From: Tillandsia leiboldiana | Taxonomy: Eukaryota > Streptophyta > Magnoliopsida > Poales > Bromeliaceae | NCBI GenBank assembly: GCA_029204045.2 | Contig: CM055066.1 | Coordinates: 2,674,168-2,738,167 of the forward strand | Direction of reading: 5' to 3' | Length of the DNA stretch: 64,000 nt | Shown here: positions 36,306 through 48,834 of the stretch, piece by piece | How the letters are laid out: each line of letters opens with the position of its first letter | Position numbering within the stretch: position 1 is the stretch's first letter | Notes under the pieces: generated by a model | Database searches by the model: none | What the model was told of the DNA's origin: nothing | Seen by the model: only the letters and a program-made list of their open reading frames with translations | Position numbers and translations under genes: made by a program

Positions 36306-37063
36306 GAGCGTTTGGCAACGGGGATAAGGGAGGGATAAGGGGGGCTATCCCCCACCTTATCCCCAAACACCAATTGGCTGAGGGGAAACAATTGTGGAAT
36401 AACCCGGTAAAGGGGGGGAACAACTGGATAACCCGTTAAAGGGGGGGAACAGAACAGTTGTTCCCCCCATTTTTTATTTGAGGGGAACAACTGTTCCACC
36501 TCTTTCCCTCTTTTAGTTGTTCTCCCTCTTTCCCTCTTTTTTTTTTTAATTTAAAAATTTTAAATTATAAGATATTTAAATTTATAAAATTTAAATTTAA
36601 TTTTTTTTTTTATTTTATAAATTTTGAAATTTTTTAATTTTATTTTTTAATAAATTTAAAATTTTAATTTTTTTTAAATTTTATTAATTTATACAAATTC
36701 TTTTATAAATTTTTTAAAATTTATACAAATTTTAAAATTAAAATTTTTGCTCTCACTTTTATAATTTTTTGAGACAATTAAAATTAAAATTTTTAACATT
36801 TATAAAATTTTAACATTTATAAAATTTTAACTTTAGATAATTTTTAAATTTTATAGCTTTTAAAATTTTTAACTTTAATTTTTAATAAATTTAAAATTTT
36901 ATAAAATTTATTAAATTTAAAATTTATACAAATTTTAAAATTTTTAACTTTAACTTTTAATAAATTTATACCAAATTTTTAAAATTTTAAAATTTATACC
37001 AATTTTTATATATATAATTTTGAATTTTTAAAAATTTATCAAGTTTTAAAAACCAATTTTTTT

Positions 37064-37123
<60 letters not shown>

Positions 37124-37356
37124 TTGGGCTGGAATGCTATTGATAGCACCAACCCAACTTTGCCACCCATTTTGTAGCCATTGGATCGCATTGAGATCCG
37201 TGTAAGCTCTTTAATGAAAAAAAGAAAAAAAGAAAAAGTAAAAAGTAAAAAGTTTTTCTTTTTAATTAAAAGGCTTGCACGAATCTCAATGCAATCCAAT
37301 GGCTACAAAATAGATTGCAAAGTTGAGTTGGTGCTATCAATAGCATTCCAGCCCAA

Positions 37357-37454
<98 letters not shown>

Positions 37455-37690
37455 TTTTAATAATTTTTTTAATAAATATATTAAATTAAATATTTAAAAT
37501 CATAACAATAAAATTTTTATCCTCTATTCTTCTTATTTCTTTTTAACTTACCAAGCATAATTTTTTTTATCTTTGGTACAACTCTTATACTTATCCAAAC
37601 ACAAAAATATTTTAATTTATGTTTGTACCTGAATTTATATTTATTCCGAAAATAATCAATTTTCGATATAAATACCCGAATCAGCCTCAG
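36306..37690. mobile_element. Composite MITE-like block related to the one at 10411
   Basis: The left end GAGCGTTTGGCAACGGGGAT and the right part (ACTTACCAAGCATAATTTTT, TTGTACCTGAATTTATA) match the 10411-10857 element. The interior has A/T low-complexity sequence (36540-37060) and a nested foldback element between (TA)n tracts. Confidence 0.5.
37068..37443. mobile_element. Foldback MITE between (TA)n tracts (Micron-like), copy 2
   Basis: (TA)n at 37068-37115 and 37361-37443 enclose a near-perfect inverted repeat, about 37116-37362. GGGCTGGAATGCTATTGATA on the left pairs with TATCAATAGCATTCCAGCCC on the right, and the match continues inwards for about 85 bp to a short A/T-rich loop. Confidence 0.85.
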
Positions 37691-40338
37691 TGACCACTCC
37701 GATAAATTCATGTTTGCTGTGGTTCATAGACCACAGTCCATGCAACGGTTTCGCTGGATTTGGCCCGGACGGGGGACCCACCTCCACTTACCTTTTCCTT
37801 TGCTTTTGATGTCAAGGACAGATCAGAGCCGTTAGTTTACATCGTGGCGTGAGTTGGATTGGATCATATTCCACTATGACAGCTGGGCTGGGCAAGTGTA
37901 AAATTGGGCTCCACTAATCATGGTCAACTGTTGATTATACATCATCTTTTATATATGATATAAAAATATTTGTTTAGTTCATAAAATTTTTTAAATACAA
38001 AAAATATATGAATATAAAAGTTAATTTTTGTGCACTAAATCTACTAAAGTCCTTCAAATAACTTAATTAGTAACTAAATCTACTAAATCTACTGATCATG
38101 GTCGTAAAGCTGAATAACTTAATTAGTAACTTATTAAGTGTTTTTTTTTTTTTTTTTTTTTTTTTAAGAGGAATTCGTTTAGGATAAAGATAATTTTTTT
38201 TTCTTGTAATAAGTGAAGGGTGGTAATTAATAACCATAAACTCTTATATTTTGATTAACAGAAATATAAAGGTGCATGTGAACTTGTATTTTGATTTTTT
38301 CGTATAAAGGATATATATCTCTCTTTCTCCTTGTGATTGTAGGCAAATTGTCAAACTACGTAAATCGTTATCTTATCTCTTCTTTGTGTATTTTTTTTAT
38401 TATTTTTTACTATTTTTTTGTTCATGTATTTTAATTGATAGCACATATAAAACAATCCTAAGTTCTAACATCAACCATACAAAACTTTTGCTGCCACGCA
38501 AAACAAAAATAAAAGTTATTCTAAAATAATGTGAAATAAAACTTTCGCTCATATCTCAACTCTAGTCAGATGGACTAAAGATGTGGATTTAATTTAATAG
38601 GAAAAAATTAAATGAGTCAAAAAAAATTATGAGATTTAAGTTCATCACTAGTGTCACCTGCTTTGATATCATATAAAATAATGTGAAACAATCGTTATTC
38701 TTTAAAAATTCAAGCTGTCAGTAAACGATGTTTTAAATTATATATATACATATTCGATTCAACTTAAAAAGAAGAGCATAGCATGTCTATAAGATAATTT
38801 ATCTTATTTTAGGGAATTTAAAAATCAAATATAATATGTTGTACTAAACATGCATTTGATTACTTTTTTTAATCTACCATATACTATAAGCTTCAATATA
38901 TGTCAAAATAATGTACTATATAAATAAGTTGTTCCTAAATTAAAACATAGCCTTACCAGGGGGTCTTCATATAGTTTTACCAATAATGTTACACCATGGC
39001 ACTTTATACTATCAGCTTTAGAACTAGAATGATTAAAAAAGGATTTACCTAATTAAATTTTTAATAAAAAATTTTATTGATTAAATAATTGATGTAAAAT
39101 ATATTAACTTTTTTTTATATATATATACTCATTTTACTTGGAATTATTTTATTTGTATTATTCCATTCAAATAAGTAAAATAGCTTTGAAATTTTATTAA
39201 ATCTAATTCAGTTAATGATATAATTTTTAAAATTTTAGTAAATAAATATATAATATAATTTTTTATTTAATTAAATAAACTAGCTCATCCAAAATAATTA
39301 TAAATTAATAATATATTAAACAAAAATATTTAAAGTTTAGAAATTTATTTCAAAATGCTATATAATTAAGAGGTTATTAATTAATACATTTTCATTTTCA
39401 TTTTCATGTTGGCACAGAGGACTATTTTACTAAATAATATAAAAAATATAAATAAAATTTAAAATGTGACAGTCACATAATTAATGCGAAAGATACAAAT
39501 AATATAGTGTAGGTTCTATACCGAAGACTTATTTCTCTTCGAGTCTATGCATAGCACTGTCTCTAAATATAAGAGCAAATATAAGAGCATGGAGACGAAA
39601 AGTCTTATGTATTATCTTTAATAATAAATAATTTTTTTAAAAAAAAAAACTAATAGTATAATATCAAATGAAACATTTTATCTCAGCACGAAAAATTGAT
39701 CTCGAAAATATTATAAAGTGTCATGAGTGTAGTATTATTGCAGTTTTACCTAATATTTTAAAATCATGAATCATTTATGACTCGAAAATATGATCTAAGT
39801 CATAGTTTTCTTGTTTATCCATTGGGTTGAATGATGTGACTATGAGTCTATGACATTATAAATACTTAATTAATTATTAATAATTAATTTTTCATACTGT
39901 ATATAAAATATTTTTTATATTATATTATATATAATTAAAAATATATTTAAAATACAGATTATTAAAAAATAAAATATACGTTTTTAATTAATTATTAAAA
40001 ATTAAAATAAAAACTTTCGACCCACTGATTGATCAGCCGAATCATGAATATGAACAGATCAAAACGAGTTTTAAATCAGTTCAATTTTATTTATGGATCG
40101 AACTGAATCGTTTTATATATATATATAGTTTGATTATTGTGATTGTATAAGTACCAAATAATAGGTGTTTGTAAATTTTCTACCGTTAAATCTAACTTTT
40201 TGATTAATTCTACCACTTAGATCATATTATTCTACCAATCACCCACTAAATTAATCTAAGGAATCTACTATCATCCTAACCGCATATTTCTACATCCAAA
40301 AATAAAAAACTCACAGCACAAATAACAAACATAAAAAT

Positions 40339-40396
<58 letters not shown>

Positions 40397-40590
40397 TGAA
40401 TCACAGTGTTGATTTTATCTATCTTAGATATTTGACTAACATCAGATAAAGCCCGTACTGCTAGCAACTAGCAAATGTGAATACGTAGTGTAAGATTCAA
40501 CTAATAAGTGGCCGACAAGGGACGTGTCTTTTCAGCGAAGCTAACTTCATGTGCACGTGACATTGAACGTACAATTACTATCTCAGTGTA
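37691..40590. other. AT-rich intergenic DNA
   Basis: No gene recognised. It holds a foldback relative near 40126-40345 next to (AT)n at 40348-40394, and a poly-T run at 38141-38165. Confidence 0.5.
40126..40394. mobile_element. Foldback-family fragment beside (TA)n, antisense copy
   Basis: CTACCGTTAAATCTA, CTACCAATCACCCACTAAAT and CTATCATCCTAACCGCATAT are the complements of motifs in the elements at 46493-47735. (AT)n follows at 40348-40394. Confidence 0.6.
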
Positions 40591-40803
40591 GAATGATGTT
40601 ACGTATACACCCCAAATAAAATGTATGTTATATATTCTATTTCATCCAAAAATAAATAAAGTATATATTATATATTTTATTTTATTTAAAAATAAAAATT
40701 TATTTATCGGTCATTTCGAAGTGATCTATAAAATTTATTTCATCTTTAAATAAATAAAATATAAAATATATATCTCATTTGAAATGTACAAATAGCATTA
40801 ACC
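40591..40803. mobile_element. MULE-type MITE, diverged copy
   Basis: 213 bp with ends GAATGATGTTACGTATACACC and, read in reverse, GGTTAATGCTATTTGTACA. A perfect 9-bp target duplication CTCAGTGTA flanks it at 40582-40590 and 40804-40812. The interior is AT-rich and differs from the 172-bp copies. Confidence 0.8.
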
Positions 40804-40868
40804 CTCAGTGTATTAACTTTGCACCACTCAAGATTAGTATCTCTTCAATGCTCTTCTCCTCCTCCTCC

Positions 40869-40872
<4 letters not shown>

Positions 40873-40908
<36 letters not shown>
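40873..40908. repeat. Poly-A run
   Basis: Homopolymer of about 36 A next to a short CTC repeat. Confidence 0.9.
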
Positions 40909-40910
<2 letters not shown>

Positions 40911-41088
40911 TCACAAGTAATTAAAATTTTAATTTAAAATATTAATTATTAAATTTTTAATCAATTATATTAGATACAGTTTAATAAATTATAAAATAGT
41001 TTCAAAATTAATATTTTATGATTAGTGTAGAAGCTGACGTTGTAGTGCCGTGGTACTTTTCACGCAAGTTTGTTCGACAATAAAAAAA

Positions 41089-41260
41089 GGAAAATGCTAT
41101 GTGTACACCTCTTTCGGGGTGTACATCATACATCCCACCAATCTAAGGGTGGGGGTGTGATGATGGGTCACTCGATGTGACCCGTAAAAAATATCGCCAC
41201 CATTAAAATGGTGGAGGTGTATGATGTACACCCCTTCGGGGTGTACATATAGCATTGCTC
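41089..41260 (-). mobile_element. MULE-type MITE, 172 bp
   Basis: Ends GGAAAATGCTATGTGTACACC and, read in reverse, GAGCAATGCTATATGTACACC. It is flanked by ATAAAAAAA at 41080-41088 and 41261-41269. It is the reverse-orientation equivalent of the copies at 52877 and 54142, including TGACCCGTAAAAAATATCG and the GGTGGGGGTGTG-type block. Confidence 0.88.
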
Positions 41261-42350
41261 ATAAAAAAATGAAAATCTATTTGTAACTTAATTTTGCTTT
41301 TATTATTTTTTCGAAAAAGTCGTTGGCTAGTAAAATTGTTTCACAAGCTAATTAACTAACCAAATTAACGACGAAAACAACATTTCGATCATATAAAATT
41401 TTTATTTATAAAATAAATTAAAATAAAATAAAACAAAAGAAATAAGTACCAAATTCAGGAGCCCTTAAAACTGAAGTAATTTAATTTTTTTATTCAAAAT
41501 TGGATAAACACAGCAAGCTTAAATGCAAGAACATTTTTGAAGTGGAGCGTTTTTGGAAAGCTCCTGATGATTCAGCAGGGGGTGTTTCCAGAAGCCAAAG
41601 TGGAGCTTCTTTGACCAGCCCCACCATGCGCACCATGAAGCAGATCAGAGGTAGTAGCTCTTCTCAGAAAGCCCAAAACTGAGGGTCTCTCTAACTGTTA
41701 CTGCTACAGTGTAGATGCTACAGTGATCTCCTGCTGTACTCCCTCATGGGACCTGCACCTCTACCAAACGTACTACAGTTTCATCATTCAACCCCACCCT
41801 ATCCAAAGGCATTGAATGATGTGTATTAATAATTAATGCTACACTTGATTGAGATTGTACCAAGAAATATATATATAGATCATCTGAAATACTATTGCTA
41901 GTATATGAATAATATTTACTATCAACTTTACTACGCTTATAAATTGTTACTATTTCACCAATCTCTACTAAACTTATTAAGCATTTATTAAGGATCAAAA
42001 AGTTAATAGTAAATATTATTCTCATACTATCAAAAGTATTCCAACGACATTCTTTACGGTCGAGTTGAGCTCCTATGCCTCAAAAGCACAAAAAGATTTG
42101 TGTTTGTTATTTTTTAACCATCAGATTGCCACAATATCTGTGCTGCACTAGTAAGAAACACGTTGTTATCAAAAGTATTAACCAAGCACATGGTACTATA
42201 GACCTTTTGGCCTTTGGATGAAAAGTTGTGTGATTAGGATTATAGTGATTTTCTAGATTTTATATTATTTTACTAAAACCTATTAAATCTTAGGGGACCA
42301 CTATCATATAATTAATAAATTGTAGTTTTGGTCTATGTGAAATAGGAAAT
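41261..42350. other. Intergenic DNA with an unassigned repeat relic
   Basis: At 41500-41760 a GC-richer patch (AGCTTCTTTGACCAGCCCC, CTTCTCAGAAAGCCCAAAAC) looks like an old plant repeat. Its 60-residue frame has no recognisable domain. Confidence 0.4.
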
Positions 42351-42355
42351 GTTGT

Positions 42356-44978
42356 TGTGGTGGCCCAAATCTCCGTATAACTTGCTTTTGTAGTTCGCAG
42401 CGAGAAAACACCTATTATTGGTGTATCGAGTTCGTAACGCGTCAAACAGACGCGAAAAACTGACTCAGCGCACGAAAATACTAAAAATAGACTTATTGGG
42501 CTCAACGGGCCCAATTTGGTTGTGGCTGGTCCACGGGCCCGGGCGGGTGCACCAGGCGCAGCGGGCTGAGGCGGCGGCCGCATGGCAAGCGCGGATAGGG
42601 CAGGGCACTGTGCGGGTGGTTGGCGTGGCAGGCAGAGGCAAGCGGGCAGGTGGAGCGGCACGCCCGTGGGGCCACGTGGCGCCCCGCGGCGGCCACATGG
42701 CGAGTCCCGGTTGGCCGGGCCCCCGCTGTCGCGTGGGTCGGAACACGCGACGCCCGGAATGATCCGGGCGCTGCGCGGATCGGGGATTGATGTCCCCTGT
42801 TTGGCACCCGAAACTTTCGAGGGCCCAAAATTGTCCCCCAAAGTTCCTATTTGAATTTCTTTTTAGTTTTTATCTATAAATAGGCCTTTTGAGCCTCCAT
42901 TTCGTTTTTTTTGGAGGAGATCTTGGGGACCCTCTTTGGCAGGGACTTTCTTCACCTAGTCCTCTACTCTTCTTAGGATCTGGCGCATTTTAGGAGGCCG
43001 CGGCATTGACGTTTTTTCCGATTCGGCGCACTTCGACGCTTCTCCGATTTGCGACTTTTTTCGTCTACGCTTCGTCTGCGTGCTCCCCTGAGCTGACCCG
43101 AAGGAGTTTTTAGCCGTTTTTTGCTGCAGCATTTCTACGAGAGGTAGATTTTTTATTTTCGTATTTACCGCTCCTCTCCATTCTGAGTTTTTACTGGTTT
43201 TTTGGAGCTTCTTTAGACCCAATTTTTTTTGCGGCATTGGGCTTGTGATACAGTTTTCGCTGAGATTTTAGAGTTTCGCAAGTAAATGGGAAGTAAGAAC
43301 TTTTTGTCATGATCGAGGTGAGTATTTTTCTTTTTAGCCCCGGCTGAAAATTATGTGCGGATTTTCTTCTACACTCCAGCGACGCACTCGCTGAAATTCG
43401 TTAATTTGTTGGACAGCACTTCAGTATTTTGCTTGTCGCCGCCGGTCCGGGAGGAGTTTTTGAGTTCTTAGATTCGTTGGAACCGTAGGAGCTGAGGGAA
43501 CGCACACGCCAAATTTCAGCCCAATCGGATTTCGGATCTGCGCGTTCCAGGTGGGTTGTTGACCACTCCTTTCTACGACTTACTCACTAGGACTATTAGA
43601 GTGACCCCTAACTTGTTATTTATCATTTCGTCGCCCTCTTTGGAATTATGCATGAATAAATTATTTTGATTAATTCTTAGCCTATCTATGTGAAATTGGT
43701 ATGCGATGGTTATGGTATATTAACATGCATTGTTAGCACTTAGCCTTCCATGTATAGTTGGTACTTGTTGCGACGTATGATCTATCCTATGTAAAATTGC
43801 TACTTGATGCTTTTCATTTCACATTACTTGAGAGCAATTGTATGTTTAAATGGACATCTAGATAGGTTATCTTTTATCGTTACACTATCATATTGGGACT
43901 TGACTTAGGAGAAACCATATTTTTCCTTCTCTTCTTTTTTTTTTTTTTACATAGGCAGTTGATTCATGTTGCTCAGGTTGCGAGCAGGGGTTTGAGATCG
44001 ATAGTGTAGTCGAGATTATCGAGTTATGGCGGAATTGCGCCAGATTGTGGGCTTATGGGGTGTCGCGGCTACCGCGAATATTGGGCGGTTGACCGGATAT
44101 TGACTTAAGCATCGGATAGGGGATTGGGGTTTCATTAGTGGACGGAGTTTCCCACTTTGAGTATAGTCATGATTAAGTCTTGTTGTATTGTGATACTTTT
44201 AGTTGATCACTTTACTCGTGTGAGTAGCTTTCCTCGAGTGCCACTCCGGAGTAGGCGTTATGGCTGAGCCGTGTGCTAGTCAGTTGGTTACTTTGAGATC
44301 GAGCCGTGTGCCGGTCAGTTACTAGGTTCTTCAGTTCGACAGCAGGGCAGGCGGGACCGGATTTCATACCGATCCATTTGATTGGGTTACATTGGCAGAT
44401 ACTGTTCACTGATGCATGCATACAGTTGTCTTATTCAGTACTGCATTAAAGGTATAGTAGTGGTAGTTTTTCTTATCAACAGATTATTTTTAGCATACCA
44501 CTGTACTTCCTTTCTTGCCTCTGGTAGACTTGATGAGTACGTCGGAATTTGAGGATTTACCCACTGGGGGCTACTGGTTTTACTGCGGGAGCTGCTGGCC
44601 CTTCGGTGGCTGATCGAGGTAAGGAGATCGCTGAGTAGATAGATCCTTTGTTAGACAGTGAGAGGGTAGTTAGACTTTTGATATACCCTTTTTTTCTCAG
44701 AGTGATGTACTTTCATTTTGGGTCTGGCTTTTGTCAGCTGGTTGTATTATTTTGGTGAGCTATGAGATTTTATTGTATTTATTACAACTGTATTTCACTT
44801 TCACTTTTAGTTTCAGTCTGAGATGGTATAGTTTTTAGTTTCAGCTCTATACTTGTGCTCTTTTATTGTGTATCTTATATCTGAGCAGAATTTTAGCGAT
44901 TCGTGTACGCGAAAAATTTCGTGTGCACGGCGGATCTGTAGACGAGCCCGGGTTCCGGTTTACCCCCGGGGCATGACA
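42356..44978 (+). mobile_element. Solo LTR of a Ty3/Gypsy element, 2623 bp
   Basis: It starts TGTGGTGGCCCAAATC and ends CCCCCGGGGCATGACA. It is flanked by a perfect 5-bp duplication GTTGT at 42351-42355 and 44979-44983. A GC-rich 5' part (42500-42790) is followed by TATCTATAAATAGGCC at about 42871, a good TATA box. There is no coding frame, no internal domain and no second LTR in the window. The length and the GGGGCATGACA-like end suit Del/Tekay-type Gypsy LTRs; that lineage call is an inference. Confidence 0.85.
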
Positions 44979-44983
44979 GTTGT

Positions 44984-46030
44984 AACTTTAAAAAATTCTA
45001 TGGTTTCAAATTTTAAAATGTTTCAATGTATATTCCATACTTTCACAAAATTTTTCTCAATTTAAAATTTTAAAAAATAAAAATAAAAATATTAACTTTA
45101 TATTTTAAAATTAAAAATTTTATATTTTCAAATTAAAAGTTAAAAATTGTAAATTGTAAATTGAAAATTAAAAATTAAAATTGAAAAAATTAAAATTTTA
45201 AACTTGAAATTTCAAATTTGATCAAATTTGAAATTTCAAACTAAAAAATTGAAAAATTAAAATACTCAAAATTTAAATTTTAAAATTTTAAATTAAAATT
45301 TATTATTTTAAAATTAAAGTTTATTATTTTAAAATTAAAATTTATTATTTCAAAAATAAAGTTTATAATTTTAAAATTAAAATTTATTTTTTTAAAAATT
45401 AAAATTTATTATTTTAAAACTAAAGTTTATTATTTAAAAATTAAAATTTATTATTTTAAAATAATAAATTTTAATGTTTAAAACTTGAAAATCAATATTA
45501 TAAAATTTGAAATTTGAAATTTGAAATTTGAAATTTAAAATTTAAAATTTGAAATTTGATTTGAAATTTGAAATTTAAAATTTTTTAATTAAAAAATTAA
45601 AATTTGATATTTGATATTTTTTATTTAAAAATTTAAAATTTATAATTTATACTTTGAAATTTGAAATTTTAAAATTCTAAATTTATATTTTTTAAATTTA
45701 AAATTTTATGTAGAAATTTTAAATTTAAATTTTATCACATTTTGAATGTGAGGGAGCCTAAAAATGTTAGAATTTTTTTTTTTTTTTTGTGAGAGTGGAT
45801 TATTATTTTACTCTATTTTTAGAGTATAGTTTATTCTAAAAAATATGTTTTTTTTTATTTATTGTACCAAATATTTTATAAGATAATATTTCTATAAATA
45901 TAGTATAATTTAAGTATTCTACGTTTTTGGGAATATCCAGAACCTTACTGTTGTTCTATTTGGGCGGATGGGAGCCACCAACCGGATCTGTTTGCATCCG
46001 TGGAAAAGAAATGAGAAGGCTTCTAAATGT
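44984..46030. repeat. A/T low-complexity block
   Basis: 45060-45730 is built of shuffled AAATTAAAATTTATTATTTT and GAAATTTGAAATTTG motifs without one fixed period. No gene. Confidence 0.7.
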
Positions 46031-46040
46031 ATTTTCCATT

Positions 46041-46148
46041 CAAAATAGTACATGGGTGTAGTACGTATACATGTTCAAAATCGTACACCGGATGTAATAC
46101 GTATACATGTTCAAAATCGTACACCGGGTGTAATACATATACGTGATG
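46041..46148. repeat. 36-bp minisatellite, three copies
   Basis: CAAAATCGTACACCGG followed by TGTAATACGTATACATGTT repeats at about 46076 and 46112, with a diverged first copy (CAAAATAGTACATGGG) at 46041. Confidence 0.85.
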
Positions 46149-46243
46149 ATGAGATGGGGCATGGTCCGTGGTTGACTGTAAGGAAAATGTGAATGCTTTT
46201 TTGATCTTTAGTGGATTTCGTCTCTCTGACACACCAAATTTTG

Positions 46244-46245
<2 letters not shown>

Positions 46246-46317
<72 letters not shown>
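46246..46317. repeat. (AT)n microsatellite
   Basis: Long AT tract left of a MULE-type MITE. Confidence 0.95.
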
Positions 46318-46318
<1 letters not shown>

Positions 46319-46319
<1 letters not shown>

Positions 46320-46485
46320 CGTGATGCTAAGTGTACATCCCATAAGTTATGGGGGCACCCTATTTATTTTAAAATAAAGTAAATTTTATTCATCACTTCA
46401 AAGTGACGAGCGATGGAGTCATCGACTTAGAATGAATGGGATGTAAAATATACACATCTTTCGGAATGTACACGTAGCATTGCTT
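46319..46485. mobile_element. MULE-type MITE, diverged copy between AT tracts
   Basis: Ends GTGATGCTAAGTGTACATCC and, read in reverse, AAGCAATGCTACGTGTACATTCC. Both flanks are TA repeats, so a target duplication cannot be read. Confidence 0.65.
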
Positions 46486-46492
46486 ATATATA

Positions 46493-46650
46493 TATATATA
46501 TATATGCTCTATATTTGTAAGTTTTTAGTCATTAAAAAAAAAATGTAGTTAGGATGATAGTGAGTTTCTTAAATTAAGTGAGTGATTGGTGGAATAGAAT
46601 GATCTAAGAATGAAATTAATCAAAAAAAATAGATCTAACGGTAGAAAACT

Positions 46651-46747
<97 letters not shown>

Positions 46748-47450
46748 CTAGGCTGGAATAATATCGATAGCATCAAGTTATTTGTGCTAATAATTTTTTA
46801 GTCTTTAGATTAAGAGATGTGCAGTTAGGATGATAGTGGTCCCCTAAGGTTTACTGAGTGGTTGGTTGAATAGTAAAAATATTAGGGGACCATTATAATC
46901 TTAACCGCACATACTTTCATCAAATGACAGAAAACTTAATAATATCAATTGTTTAGTGCTATCGATAGAATTTCAGCTGAACTCTCTCTTTATATATATA
47001 TATATATATAGTTAGGCTGGAATGCTATTAATAGCACGAAGTCATTGATGCTATTAAGTTTTTGACTCTGAAATTAAGAGATGTGTTGTTGGGATGTTAT
47101 TGGCCCCTTGGGTTTAATAGATAGTTAGGGTAATAGTATGATCTAACGGATGAAAATAATCAAAGGAGTTGATCTAACGGTGGAAAACTTGATAGCACCA
47201 AATCAACCCCTTTGATTATTATATAGAGAGAGAGAGTAGGGCATATATGCTTTTAAAAACACAAATTTATCCATGCTTGTGAAATTTTTTTCATTGGATT
47301 TGTATTGGAATTTGTGCTATTATAAAGTCAACTAAAAAGAGAAAAAGAAAAAGTAAAAAATACAAATCTCAATACAAATCTAATGGTAAAAAATTTATAA
47401 GTATGAATGAGCTTGTGCTTTTAAAAGCATATAAGCTATACTCTCTCTCT

Positions 47451-47508
<58 letters not shown>

Positions 47509-47828
47509 GAGTTTTTATATTTTAAAAAATATTAAGTCATTGGTACTTGTAAGTTTTCGACTCTTGAATGAAATGATGGATGGTTAGGATAATAGTGGGC
47601 CTAAAGAATTTAGTGGATGGTTGATGAAATAGTACGATCTAAGAAGTGAAATTGATTAAAAGGATAAATCTAATGGTGACAAACTTATAAATAACAAGTA
47701 ATTGGTACTTTTACAAGAATTATAGTCGAACTCTATATATATATATAGTAAGGTTATATGCTTTCAAAAGTACAAGCTCCACTATCCTTGTAAATTTTTT
47801 ACTATTAGATTTGTATTGAGATTTGTGC

Positions 47829-47859
<31 letters not shown>

Positions 47860-47971
47860 TAAAAGTCAACTAAAGAGAGAAAGAAAAAGTGCATTAACAC
47901 AAATTTTAATACAAATTTAATGATAAAAAATTTATCAGTATAGTTAAGCTTATGTTTCTAAAAATATATAA

Positions 47972-47978
<7 letters not shown>
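46493..47978. mobile_element. Array of six (TA)n-separated foldback elements (Micron-like)
   Basis: Elements at about 46493-46651, 46747-46990, 47010-47220, 47226-47452, 47503-47735 and 47746-47978 are separated by TA or GA/TA tracts. Four share GGCTGGAATGCTAT or GATCTAACGGTGGAAAACTT-type motifs (46493, 46747, 47010, 47503). Two share ATTAGATTTGTATTGAGATT and AAAGTCAACTAAAGAGAGA (47226, 47746). Several fold on themselves. The rice Micron MITE family is known to sit inside (TA)n. Confidence 0.75.
46652..46746. repeat. (AT)n microsatellite
   Basis: About 95 bp of AT between two foldback elements. Confidence 0.95.

Positions 47979-48046
<68 letters not shown>
47979..48046. repeat. (AT)n then (AC)n microsatellite
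   Basis: A long AT tract passing into a short ACACAC run, at the right end of the foldback array. Confidence 0.95.
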
Positions 48047-48057
<11 letters not shown>

Positions 48058-48174
48058 GAAGTTGATAAAAGCATAGACAATTTGAAAATTTTATTTGGAT
48101 GTATGAATATTTTATTCGGTATATTTTTATGACGTTTTAAAATATTGAAATTTTAAAAATCTTGACATTTTAAA

Positions 48175-48420
48175 ATGTCAGAGATATTTTACCGACGCTT
48201 GGTATAAGCGTCGGTATATACGGGGCAATTCTTCATTTGCCGATTTTTTTTTTTTTTGAGAGAAAGATAGTATGCTACCCGCTTTATTTATTTTTGAAAT
48301 AAACTTAGCTAGAAATGTGAAGCAACGAGGCTTTGAACTCGGGTCACGGATATCAACCACTAAGTTCTTTGTCATTTGCGGATATTTTAATCGACACTTT
48401 TAAATGCGATGCTAAACTAT
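48175..48420. mobile_element. CACTA-like remnant holding a SINE
   Basis: ACCGACGCTTGGTATAAGCG with its inverted CGTCGG partner, and CGACACTTTTAAATGCG further right, are like the subterminal repeats of plant CACTA elements. The element ends are not seen, so the family call is weak. Confidence 0.35.
48245..48371 (-). mobile_element. tRNA-derived SINE
   Basis: On the minus strand it begins with a Pol III-type head (TAGTGGTTGATATCCGTGA, then B-box-like ACCCGAGTTCAAAGCC), continues CACATTTCTAGCTAAGTT and ends in an A tail (T run at 48245-48257). A 12-bp target duplication TCATTTGC(C/G)GAT flanks it at 48233-48244 and 48372-48383, with one mismatch. It resembles Au-type plant SINEs. Confidence 0.8.
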
Positions 48421-48465
48421 ATTAAAATATTTTAACACATCATTAATAAAAAAAATATTCTTAAA

Positions 48466-48499
<34 letters not shown>

Positions 48500-48788
48500 T
48501 GTAGTGACAAAGAGTACTTTAATAATTGAAATCTGAGACCCATAATTTAAAATTTAATTATTTTATATTTTTAACTAAATTAATTTATATAAAATAGATG
48601 AATAAAATATATAGCATATTATCTTTCTCTCTCGCATATTAAAAATAATAATAATAATAAAAAAAAAAAAAAAAAAAACAAAAACAAACAGGAGCCGCGG
48701 ACGAGAATAGCCACCCTTAGATTTTCCTTAGATTTTGGGGTGCATTCTGTGGTACCAATAGCAGAACTGTTGAAAGTTTCACGGGCGA

Positions 48789-48834
<46 letters not shown>

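Noticed and set aside
42290..42854. Several overlapping Pro/Arg/Gly-rich open frames (up to 183 residues)
   Set aside because: They fall in the GC-rich part of a solo Gypsy LTR; the composition explains the open frames and no domain is visible.
46023..46377. Frames with long IYIYIY stretches (also at 25593, 37039, 46549, 55057)
   Set aside because: Translations of (AT)n microsatellites.
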